Shown piece after piece: positions 46,622-56,705 of a DNA stretch of 64,000 bases; within the stretch, counting starts at the first letter, position 1; every line of letters starts with the position of its first letter. The position numbers were made by a program, and so were the translations under genes. The stretch comes from Tubulanus polymorphus (taxonomy: Eukaryota > Nemertea > Palaeonemertea > Tubulaniformes > Tubulanidae). The notes below the pieces were generated by a model. The model was not told where the DNA came from. It searched no databases and saw only the letters and a program-made list of their open reading frames with translations. The stretch spans positions 6,932,485 through 6,996,484 of the forward strand of contig NC_134027.1 in assembly GCF_964204645.1 (NCBI RefSeq), read 5' to 3'.

Positions 46622-47545
46622 AGGTGAATTGAAGTGCCAAATATTTTTGAACATGGAAAGCCTCAAAGTCCTTCATAAATCACTGTTGTAGATCATGTTT
46701 CAAAAATATTTTCACGTTAAAACAAGTGTTGATTTAACTCTAGCTTTTTTGCGTGTGAAAGCGTGTCGTGTTGAAAACACATTAGATTTATCATACATAT
46801 ATCACCCGACTAGAAATTTACCTTCATTATAACTGATTCTAAAAAATAAGTAACTGGACGAATTCACCGTGTCCCTTCATATGGATAGATGATGTTATCA
46901 TAAAAATGACACGACAAACCAAACGCGAGCCAATGAACACTACCCCTTTGTCTTTCCCAGAGACTATCGCATCACAACCTTTAAATCATCCACTTCATAT
47001 ACTTTATTTATTTATTATAGTGACATGTGCAATATGATATGGTTTATAATTACTTAACCCTGCACCCAGCTCTAAAATGCCTTCATGCATAATCGATTGT
47101 GGGTCTTGAACGAGAGATAAAATATATTCCGCAAAAACGATAAGCAAAAATTCGTCTGTGTATTTTTAAAGATACCATCGTTTGGGCTGCATACAGCCAC
47201 CCATCATCGTTACAAATAATTAAAATTCGGCTAAAATTACACCCATCACATACAGCGTTCATAAAAGCTCGTGTCAATGTTAATTCACTTGTCCTTTAAC
47301 TCTCGGTGATATGAACCAAAATGCCAAACAACTACTCGTAATTCGTAAAACTTAAGTCGTAAAACGTAAGTCGTAAATCGTAAGTCGTAACGTATTGAAG
47401 GAAATGTATTAGTAACTCGTAAAACGTAACTCGTAAATCGTAATTCGTAAGTCGCATGGCCCATGAGGAATTCCATATCAGTGTGTGTCACGACCCAATT
47501 GGTTTTTACAATACAGCAGTACTGCGCAGGGAATGTGGAATACAG
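46622..47545. other. Intergenic region with degenerate minisatellite
   Basis: No gene is seen between the GPCR and the inverted-repeat element. The left part may be GPCR 3' UTR. Confidence 0.5.
47334..47453. repeat. Degenerate minisatellite built on CGTAA
   Basis: About a dozen repeats of TCGTAA or ACGTAA spaced 7 bases apart, in two blocks either side of a unique stretch (about 47388-47412). Units vary between TCGTAAG, TCGTAAA and ACGTAAC. Units are too short and variable for a CRISPR array. Confidence 0.8.
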
Positions 47546-48332
47546 CCGGTACTCGAAAAACGCCTAATGAAATACACCGAATCGGAAAACGCATAACGCC
47601 TAATTCCTAGAAAATGACCTAATTTCGTAATTGCACCATCTACTGAGACTCACAATCCAACTCATCAACGGAACAGTTTGAAAATACATGTGTTTTACGC
47701 TTCACGAAACGAGACTACTACTCTAATAAACTTCATTATAGGATGATGATAGAATGTCCGCCGTGCAAGCGATCAATCACATAACGCCATAGAAGTGTAA
47801 ACTGAAACAGTTTACACTTCTATGATAACGCGAAAACAAACGCCGCGGTTATAAACCGGCTTTCTTGAATTTTGAAACCGGAATGCATAAATATGGTACA
47901 ACCTTCGCTCGTAGGTACAACGCACACAGAGACTGATAAAATAGCCATTCTCAAAATTATCCTCCAAAAATGTTCACAACCACGCTAATCTTCCGAACCT
48001 ACCGAACCAATGAGAGACTAAATAATGTCCAGCCCCTGAACTTCCTTGAACAAAAATAATAAACTATATGTTCCATAAAATGATGTCTTTTATTATCATA
48101 ATACTCTGTCTTAATATGAAATAATAACACAGATAAGCCTGCGTAACCAAAGACAGTAGAAACGAAGATGGAACAGGCGGCGCTCCACGCACTCCGACGT
48201 GAACTATGTAGCGTTGTGTACATAGTTCACGTAGGGATTTAGGTCAATTTCTTGGATGTTACTTGAATTAGGCGTTATGCGTTTTCCGATTCGGTGTTTT
48301 TCATTAGGCGTTTTTCGAATACCGGAATACAG
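47539..48332. mobile_element. Non-autonomous DNA transposon (47546-48325), 61-bp TIRs
   Basis: The left end (CCGGTACTCGAAAAACGCC..., 47546-47606) and right end (...GGCGTTTTTCGAATACCGG, 48265-48325) are inverted copies over 61 bp with about two mismatches. Direct repeats AATACAG flank them (47539-47545, 48326-48332), a 7-bp target duplication (8 bp GAATACAG if the last G is shared). Inside are two perfect hairpins: a 17-bp stem with AAA loop (47788-47824) and a 14-bp stem with 8-nt loop (48197-48232). No transposase is present. It ends 65 bp before the SLC46 copy A start codon. Confidence 0.88.
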
Positions 48333-48390
48333 CATGTTAAATGCATGTATATGGATGTATATGTGATTTTCTTAATTGAGATATCTGAAA

Positions 48391-50106
48391 ATGAGGACGA
48401 CGTCAGAAGAAACGGCACCGTTGATAAAAAACGATCAATGTGGTATTCAAGAAAATAGAGACTGTGCTAGCGGTAAAAAATGGCGATTGGTAATAATCGA
48501 GCCGATTATGTTACTGTATACGTTTGCGGAGATCGGGTTGATACCGATAACCCAACAGTACCTATACTCTAGATTCGGTAACACATCATATTTGCAAAAC
48601 TCGAGTCAGTGTTCAGAGAATACGTCTAATCCACATCAGAAAGAAATCGACTACATGCAAGAGGAAACATCAAAATGGTCGCAATATATAGAGATTGCGT
48701 ATTCGATTCCAGCGTTTATTTTGGTACCAGTTATCGGCACCTTTGTCGATACTGCGGGTCGACGAGTCGCATTACTTGTACCTTGTTTTTTCGCGTTGTT
48801 GCAATCCATCTTTTTATCGGTCATCATTTATTTCCATTTACCGGTTCACTGTTTAGTGTTCGTTAAGCTGCTCCAAGGAATTGGGTCGTGGGAGGTTGTT
48901 CTAATGGTCGTGTATACGTTACTCTCCGACACGACGAAACCCAGTGAAAGAGCCATACGTATGACAATAGCCCAGGGGATTTACATCGTATCATCTGCTG
49001 CTTCCGAAGCAGCTGTTGGATTCTGGATACAAAATAGCGGTTATCTATATTCTTGTATATGTATGGCAGCATTATTGGGTTTGAATTGGCTGTACGTATA
49101 TTTGCTAGTGCCAGAAACTTTAGACTTAGAAGTTGTGCCTGGAGATCGGACGGCTTCGCTAAAATGTTCGTGCATACAAAGAATTAGAAGTCTTGCTACA
49201 GTTCTTCGGCAAAATGAAAACGGTCGTAGAGTCAGAATCATTGTTCTAAACATACTATATTTTCTATGCGTGTTTCCAACAAATGCTTATCTTTCAATTA
49301 TCATATTATTGGCGATGGATACCCCGCTTTGTTGGGGGCCACTAAAGATTGGAATTTACCAAGCAGCGCATGCATTGATACTACCTGCAATGAGTATAAC
49401 TGGAATCAAGATATTCAAGTTTTGTTTATCAGAAATGTCTATGTCTTGCATCGGAATCGTGTCGAATATGACGTCGTTTATTGTTCTTTACCTTATAAAA
49501 ACGGGATGGGGAATGTATTTAGGTAGGCTTTTAAACTTATAAATCACATTTAGGAAACGCCATACGTACCAGATCTTAATCATGTATCCAAACCGGCTTT
49601 CAATTCAGCTTGTGCAGTAAACGGATTTTCAATGATGACTGTTGCCATTTACCGTGCAATGTTATCTAAAATTGTCGAGTCACATGAACGGGGTAAGTAT
49701 ATTCGGATTACATTCAGCTTCGTTGTGACTTTAGTCTAATCTATCTCCTCGATATTTTCCAGGTAAAATATTCGCTTTGGTTGCCCTGGTAGAAGCAGTT
49801 TGTGGACTAATAGCTACGCCTTCCATCAACGCCGTCTATCGGACGACTGTGAGTTACGCCCCCAGAACAGTTTTCCTAATGGATTTCTCTATTGTGATTC
49901 TTGCACTGTTCTTCGTTATGTAAGCTAACTAGAAACTTTACCCAAAAGATCCTACCTCATACAAAATACATCTTTTCTTCGACATACAACTAATACATAT
50001 AGTTTGACTTGTAGTACCATATTATGTTTTTATTTTTAGATTGTACGTGTGCCACGAGAGACGACTGCGACACTCTGTAAATGACCACAACGAAAAAGAG
50101 AGTTAA
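48391..50106 (+). CDS. SLC46-family transporter, copy A, 4 exons, 479 aa
   Basis: Exons 48391-49522, 49609-49692, 49763-49919 and 50040-50106 (1440 nt, phases agree). Major facilitator protein of the family holding the proton-coupled folate transporter and SLC46A3; substrate not readable here. Seen: N-terminal IEPIMLLYTFAEIGLIPITQQYLYSRF, the SLC46 hallmark with TM1; a glycosylated first loop (NTS, NSS, NTS); MFS motif A variant DTAGRR after TM2; SPLCW-like DTPLCWGPLKIG in the TM7-8 loop; MLSKIVESHERGKIFA in the TM10-11 loop; 12 predicted helices. First in-frame ATG 48391 is used. The codon two before it is CTG where copy B has an extra ATG. From position 49249 onward the gene is repeated at 51042. 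AATAAA lies at 50283. Confidence 0.93.
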
Positions 50107-50951
50107 AAAGTCTCCATATGACACGTGCGGATACTTAACCTTCTAGCGATACCCATATCAATCGTAGAACAATAGGCCTAATACATCCTACGAGTAGGAC
50201 CCAACGTGTAAAATTCAACTTGCCAGTATAGGCTTCAATCTATGGGGCCCAACCTACCGTTTGATATTCTTTGATTTTACGTAATAAACAGGTTTCCTCT
50301 TTCCGAATGAAATGATGATATTCAAAATGTTTTTAGAACTGTTTTTACTTGTTGTTGATGTTAAGAACAGGTTACTCAAATTTACTGACGTATGTATGTG
50401 ATTCTGGAGGATACAAATGACGTCAACAACGTATCAGAGTCGATGCTAAGTTTATACATTCATTATCATCACAATTCAGCCAAACATTACATAAGTAGAT
50501 GATGTGAATGAAACAAGTCAAGAAGGATGTCGTTAGCCTCAAAACGTTCGTATTCTATTTTTCCGACCAAAACCCCGATTCGCCGACGTTAAGAAATGTG
50601 AAACAATGAACATTGGCTGTAAGAAAATGAACCTTGGAATTTTTATCGTCTTTGTGTGATATGACACGACCCAAAAAATAGAACTAATGTTTGCATATCA
50701 TATAATCGTGTGTTTGTTATTATCTCTCCAAGTTAGCGGGCGAGGGATAGTGGTACTGGAGCATTGGTTCGATTGTCATTAAGGGTATGTAACGACATCA
50801 AATACATATACATACATTAAAAACAAAACAATATCATCACGAAAATAACAGAAAGAATTTCGTACCCACAGGTCAAACGGCCTTTGTATATTTTAGTGAC
50901 AAGTCTTTTATTTCTCACATTAATGCACCGATTCAACATGAAGTCCACTTT

Positions 50952-51899
50952 ATGAAAATGTCGACTTTGGAAGAAGAGAACGCGCTGTTAATAGAAGGGA
51001 ATCAATGTGGCGTTCAAGAAAATACTACATTTTCATACTATAACATACTATATTTTCTATGCGTGTTTCCAACAAATGCTTATCTTTCAATTATCATATT
51101 ATTGGCGATGGATACCCCGCTTTGTTGGGGGCCACTAAAGATTGGAATTTACCAAGCAGCGCATGCATTGATACTACCTGCAATGAGTATAACTGGAATC
51201 AAGATATTCAAGTTTTGTTTATCAGAAATGTCTATGTCTTGCATCGGAATCGTGTCGAATATGACGTCGTTTATTGTTCTTTACCTTATAAAAACGGGAT
51301 GGGGAATGTATTTAGGTAGGCTTTTAAACTTATAAATCACATTTAGGAAACGCCATACGTACCAGATCTTAATCATGTATCCAAACCGGCTTTCAATTCA
51401 GCTTGTGCAGTAAACGGATTTTCAATGATGACTGTTGCCATTTACCGTGCAATGTTATCTAAAATTGTCGAGTCACATGAACGGGGTAAGTATATTCGGA
51501 TTACATTCAGCTTCGTTGTGACTTTAGTCTAATCTATCTCCTCGATATTTTCCAGGTAAAATATTCGCTTTGGTTGCCCTGGTAGAAGCAGTTTGTGGAC
51601 TAATAGCTACGCCTTCCATCAACGCCGTCTATCGGACGACTGTGAGTTACGCCCCCAGAACAGTTTTCCTAATGGATTTCTCTATTGTGATTCTTGCACT
51701 GTTCTTCGTTATGTAAGCTAACTAGAAACTTTACCCAAAAGATCCTACCTCATACAAAATACATCTTTTCTTCGACATACAACTAATACATATAGTTTGA
51801 CTTGTAGTACCATATTATGTTTTTATTTTTAGATTGTACGTGTGCCACGAGAGACGACTGCGACACTCTGTAAATGACCACAACGAAAAAGAGAGTTAA
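50952..51899 (+). CDS. Chimeric half-length SLC46 gene, 4 exons, 223 aa
   Basis: Exons 50952-51315, 51402-51485, 51556-51712 and 51833-51899 (672 nt, open throughout). It joins the first 24 codons of copy B, six codons made by the 17-bp filler (residues TTFSYY), and copy A from Asn287 to its end, so it keeps only the C-terminal half of the transporter (about six helices, DTPLCWG, MLSKIV). The breakpoints are at non-equivalent places in the two paralogues, yet frame is kept. Its upstream DNA is a copy of B's 5' flank, so it could be transcribed. A half MFS protein is unlikely to transport alone; it could be inert, regulatory, or a pseudogene in the making. Confidence 0.8.
51025..51041. other. 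17-bp filler at the duplication junction
   Basis: CTACATTTTCATACTAT belongs to neither parent at this place. It contains ATACTAT, which also occurs immediately downstream at the copy A breakpoint (CATACTATATTTTC), so it looks templated from next door, as in replication-based repair or end joining. Confidence 0.75.
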
Positions 51900-52744
51900 A
51901 AAGTCTCCATATGACACGTGCGGATACTTAACCTTCTAGCGATACCCATATCAATCGTAGAACAATAGGCCTAATACATCCTACGAGTAGGACCCAACGT
52001 GTAAAATTCAACTTGCCAGTATAGGCTTCAATCTATGGGGCCCAACCTACCGTTTGATATTCTTTGATTTTACGTAATAAACAGGTTTCCTCTTTCCGAA
52101 TGAAATGATGATATTCAAAATGTTTTTAGAACTGTTTTTACTTGTTGTTGATGTTAAGAACAGGTTACTCAAATTTACTGACGTATGTATGTGATTCTGG
52201 AGGATACAAATGACGTCAACAACGTATCAGAGTCGATGCTAAGTTTATACATTCATTATCATCACAATTCAGCCAAACATTACATAAGTAGATGATGTGA
52301 ATGAAACAAGTCAAGAAGGATGTCGTTAGCCTCAAAACGTTCGTATTCTATTTTTCCGACCAAAACCCCGATTCGCCGACGTTAAGAAATGTGAAACAAT
52401 GAACATTGGCTGTAAGAAAATGAACCTTGGAATTTTTATCGTCTTTGTGTGATATGACACGACCCAAAAAATAGAACTAATGTTTGCATATCATATAATC
52501 GTGTGTTTGTTATTATCTCTCCAAGTTAGCGGGCGAGGGATAGTGGTACTGGAGCATTGGTTCGATTGTCATTAAGGGTATGTAACGACATCAAATACAT
52601 ATACATACATTAAAAACAAAACAATATCATCACGAAAATAACAGAAAGAATTTCGTACCCACAGGTCAAACGGCCTTTGTATATTTTAGTGACAAGTCTT
52701 TTATTTCTCACATTAATGCACCGATTCAACATGAAGTCCACTTT

Positions 52745-54488
52745 ATGAAAATGTCGACTTTGGAAGAAGAGAACGCGCTGTTAATAGAAGGGAATCAATG
52801 TGGCGTTCAAGAAAATAGAGACTGTGCTAGCGGTAAAAAATGGCGATTTGTAATAATCGAGCCGATTATGTTACTGTATACGTTTGCGGAGATCGGGTTG
52901 ATACCGATAACCCAACAGTACCTATACTCTAGATTCGGTAACATGTCATATTTGCAAAACTCGAGTCAGTGTTCAGAGAATACGTCTAATCCACATCAGA
53001 AAGAAATCGACTATATGCAAGAGGAAACATCAAAATGGTCGCAATATATAGAGATCGCGTATTCATCTCTGGCATGTATTTTGGTACCAGTTATCGGCAC
53101 CTACGTCGATACTGCGGGTCGACGAGTCGCATTACTTGTGCCTTGTTTTTTCGCGTTGTTACAATCCATCTTTTTATCGGTCATCATTTATTTCCATTTA
53201 CCGGTTTACTGTTTAGTGTTCGTTAAGCTGCTCCAAGGAATTGGGTCGTGGGAGGTTGTTCTAATGGTCATGTATACGTTACTCTCCGACACGACGAAAC
53301 CCAGTGAAAGAGCCATACGTATGACAATAACCCAGGGGATTTACATCGTTTCTACAGCTGTTTCGGAAGCAGCCGTCGGATTCTGGATACAAAATAGCGG
53401 TTATCTATATCCTTGTATATGTATGGCAGCATTATTGGGTTTAAATTGGCTGTACGTATATTTTCTAGTGCCGGAGACTTTAGATTTAGAAGTTGCACCT
53501 AATGTAGATCGGACGGTTTTGTCTTCATGCACGTTCGAACAAAGAATTAGAAGTCTTGTTGCAGTTCTTCGGCGAAATGAAAACGGCCGTAGAGTCAGAA
53601 TTATAGTTCTAAACATATTGGTTTTTCTGTACGTGTTTCCATCATTTTCCTCTGTTGCGATAATAATGTTGATAATGATGGATACCCCGCTTTGTTGGGG
53701 GCCACTCAAAATTGGGATCTACCAAGCAGTATATGCGTTGATACTACCTGCAATGAGTATACCCGGAATAAAGATGTTCAAGATTTGTTTATCAGAAATT
53801 TCAATATCTTGCATCGGAATCATGTCGAGTATGGCGTCGTTTATTGTTCTTTACCTTATTACTGCAGGATGGGGGATGTATTTAGGTAAGGTATAAAAGA
53901 ATTCGAATCGTATTTAGGAATCATATTCTCAAGGAAGAATATAATCTTGTGTCCAAACTGGCTTTCAATTCAGCTTGTGCAGTAAACGGATTTTCAATGA
54001 TGACCCTCGCCATTTTCCGTGCAATGTTATCTAAAATTGTCGAGTCACATGAACGGGGTAAGTATATTTGAATTATACATTCAGCTTCATTGTGACTTTA
54101 GTCTAATCTATCTCCTCGATATTTTCCAGGTAAAATATTCGCTTTAGTTGCTCTGGTAGAAGCAGTTTGCGGACTGATAGCTTCACCTTCCAACAACGCC
54201 GTCTATCGGATGACTGTGAGTTACGCTCCCAGAACAGTGTTCTTGATGAATTTCGCTTTTGTGGTTGTCGCACAGTTTTTCGTTATGTAAGCAAACCATC
54301 GCATTTTGACATACCGAATAAAGGTATTTCTTTATGAATTGAAATTCTTTTCAAGGATCATGATTTTTTCTCGTTGTCTTTTTTTTAGATTTTATATGTG
54401 CTACGTAAAACGGCTGCGACGTTTCAAATACCATACCGAAGAAGATCGATTACATTATCAACGTAGTTCTATGACTCAACCTCTATAG
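52745..54488 (+). CDS. SLC46-family transporter, copy B, 4 exons, 493 aa
   Basis: Exons 52745-53885, 53974-54057, 54130-54286 and 54389-54488 (1482 nt, phases agree). It shares intron positions and phases with copy A and is closely similar across TM1-TM6 and the loops (DTAGRR, DTPLCWG, MLSKIVESHERGKIFA), so A and B are tandem paralogues. It differs in its N-terminal tail (MSTLEEENALLIEGNQ), in the TM6-7 loop and in a longer basic C-terminus ending in RSSMTQPL. Two ATGs (52745 and 52751) could start it; the first is used. The segment 52745-52817 and its 5' flank are duplicated in the chimeric gene. Expected at plasma or lysosomal membrane; substrate unknown. Confidence 0.93.
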
Positions 54489-55664
54489 ACTTGAAATGAG
54501 AACTTTTCAAAATTTCTTTTTCGTTTTTCGAACGGATTCCAATGCACCTTTCATACGTACATATCGGGATCCTTCCTCGATGGTCATCGGGGATATAAGG
54601 ATATGACGAAAAAGACTAGAAAAACCTGAGGACTTAATGAACATGGCAGACGATTCGTGACACAGGAACCTATCTACCTCAGGCACTTAAACTATCGTCA
54701 CAGTCCTCATTAGTCTTCCATATAAAAAGGAAATGAAACGAGCCCCCAAACAGCCTTGGATTACTACAACTTTATATTGAAATTTCCGGTTTATGTAATT
54801 CATTAGTGAGAAAAAGAAAAAAAATAATGCTTGCTATAAATAGAAAATCATCTACAACCGTGTAGTATAGTATTTAACAAGAGTTTCGACATTGTTCCCT
54901 TGGGTACAGATAATTAGATCAGAAAGACGGCTGCCCATCACCCATCACCCGTGCATCACCCGTTTTTTAATGGTCCTTTGATGTTCATGTCCGTGAAGCC
55001 GGAAATAATTGTTTCCTTTTGCGCAAGGTTATGTTTGTTCGTCATCTTTCTCGAAAACCGTATTTGATTTTGCCCAAAATAGTCCAAACAACTCGGGTAC
55101 ATGTGATATAGAGGAACTCTAAGAAAAGGCATGCACTAATGTAATATCACACCGACGGTAATGAAGTAAATCACTGTTGAAATTACGGTGATAACGATAA
55201 TAACATTCTATATTCGGGATTTTGTGTTGAGTAAATATGTGGACACACCTATAAGTGAATGTTTGATAGGTCATAATTTTGTTTACAGATTCCGTCCCTA
55301 TCGAGAAAGGTTATTTCGATGATTGGCAGATGCAACTCGTACTGACCATTAAGGGATGATATTCCCAGCACTGATTCTATTGCTATAATACCAATAAAAT
55401 GATAAACCAGACTGAAAGAGTACATATCATCCAGCACGTAACCATTTTTCAAATAATGTACTTTAACAGGTGACTTGTCTTTCTGTCATTTACTTGAAAG
55501 TGATTTCATCACAAACAGGAAAAGCATCAGTACGTAAGTATGCTAGGTGAATCGGAATCGTTGTTTGTTTCCGAGAACACTTGTTGAGATAAACCTCAGA
55601 ATGAAACGCCCATAATTATAACACCTAAATCTGTCACTCTATATGACTAAATTCTATTTCTGTA
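54489..55664. other. Intergenic region
   Basis: SLC46 copy B 3' UTR and the 5' flank of the next gene. A minor ATCACCC repeat lies near 54935-54962. Nothing else can be supported. Confidence 0.5.
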
Positions 55665-56705
55665 ATGAATTCCCCGTTCGACTGGGTTGCGCTGGCTGTG
55701 ATTGGCTGTACGCTATCATCTGTTGCCGTTTATATATTGGCGGTAAACCTCGAGCGAACAGCAGATAAAGAGATCTACACGCACATCAGGATTACTCGTA
55801 ACCGCATTGCTCTACGTATTGAACAGCCAAGCATCGTGAGGGTCTTGCAGTAAATCTATTTACCTGACGTGTAATAACATTAGAAAACGAACTTAAAGAG
55901 ATACTTCACATTCTCGATAAAATAACGCAAGATATGCTGGACATGTACGAAGATCAATTCGAGGAGTTTAAAGCCAGAGCGAAGCGTGGCTCTGTGGACA
56001 GCTATCTTATAGGACTTCAACAACGCGAAAGGGCACAACAGAATGTTTTAAAAAGTAAGAATATCTCAAATCTGTTGAACGCGCAGCCACAAGAATGTTC
56101 AGTTTCAGCCCCAGCGTCTAGAGAATCTACTCCACCGGGCAGTTACGTAGCGCCCAAAATGAGTACGTCTCCGGCCAGATCACCGGGGCATACGCGGTCG
56201 TGCAGTTTACGAAAAAAACGGAACCGACCAGGAGAATTGATGTTAGATTTTGATCCAATAAGACCGAGAACTTCCAGTATGCCGACCAAAAACGATTTCA
56301 AGAAGCCTGACTTTTTAAGCCCTCCATCGCCGACATCGTACATGAAACGTTCTTCAGAAAAGGACGAGGATCATTGTCCACTATACCGGGTGCGAAGTTT
56401 CCGGACAACGTCGAAAGGAATTGTAAATCGCGGGGATTCTTTCAAATCCCGTTCGACAAACAGTGTAGCATCGACGGGCAGTTTGGGAAGTACAAGCCGT
56501 CTGAGTAATTCTATGGATGACTGTCGGGCAGGAGGATGCTCAGAAAGTGTCAAATCACACGGAAGTACTGCAAACAGTGTAGCATCGTCAACTGGGTCAA
56601 CGGCATACAGAGTCATTATATTAGGTGCTGGTGGTGTTGGCAAAACGGCAATAACCAAACAGTTCATGACGTCAGAATATATGGGCGCTTTCGACACAAC
56701 AACCG
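55665..56705 (+). CDS. Partial RGK-like Ras-superfamily GTPase with membrane/coiled-coil N-terminus
   Basis: Exons 55665-55797 (tentative) and 55884-56705; the gene continues past donor ACCG/GTAAGT with no further exon seen in the window. Second exon: helical start (NELKEILHILDKITQDMLDM), a Ser/Arg-rich low-complexity region, then a G domain start with P-loop GAGGVGKT and KQFMTSEYMGAFDTTT at the exon end. FMTSEYM after the P-loop is a feature I associate with invertebrate RGK (Rem/Rad/Gem) proteins, which inhibit calcium channels. First exon: ATG 55665, one hydrophobic helix (ALAVIGCTLSSVAVYILAV), then charged residues. Joining at 55797/55884 (phase 1, donor CTC/GTAACC is weak) gives a continuous amphipathic helix. 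The second exon is firm, the first is a hypothesis, and other Ras-like families are possible. Confidence 0.65.

Larger units (their letters stand above)
49249..52817. repeat. Tandem duplication of a 1776-bp unit
   Basis: Positions 49249-51024 and 51042-52817 look the same throughout at an offset of 1793; I noticed no differences by eye. The unit runs from codon 287 of copy A through its last exons, 3' UTR and the intergenic DNA to codon 25 of copy B. The two units are separated by 17 extra bases (51025-51041, CTACATTTTCATACTAT). Outside these limits the sequences differ at once. The lack of divergence implies a very recent event or an assembly error. Confidence 0.95.

Noticed and set aside
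47334-47453. Possible CRISPR-like array
   Set aside because: Repeats are only about 7 bp with no uniform spacers, and the genome is eukaryotic.
49249-52817. Unequal crossing-over between copies A and B as the cause of the duplication
   Set aside because: The breakpoints are at non-equivalent codons (A 287, B 25) and carry a filler, so homologous exchange does not explain them.
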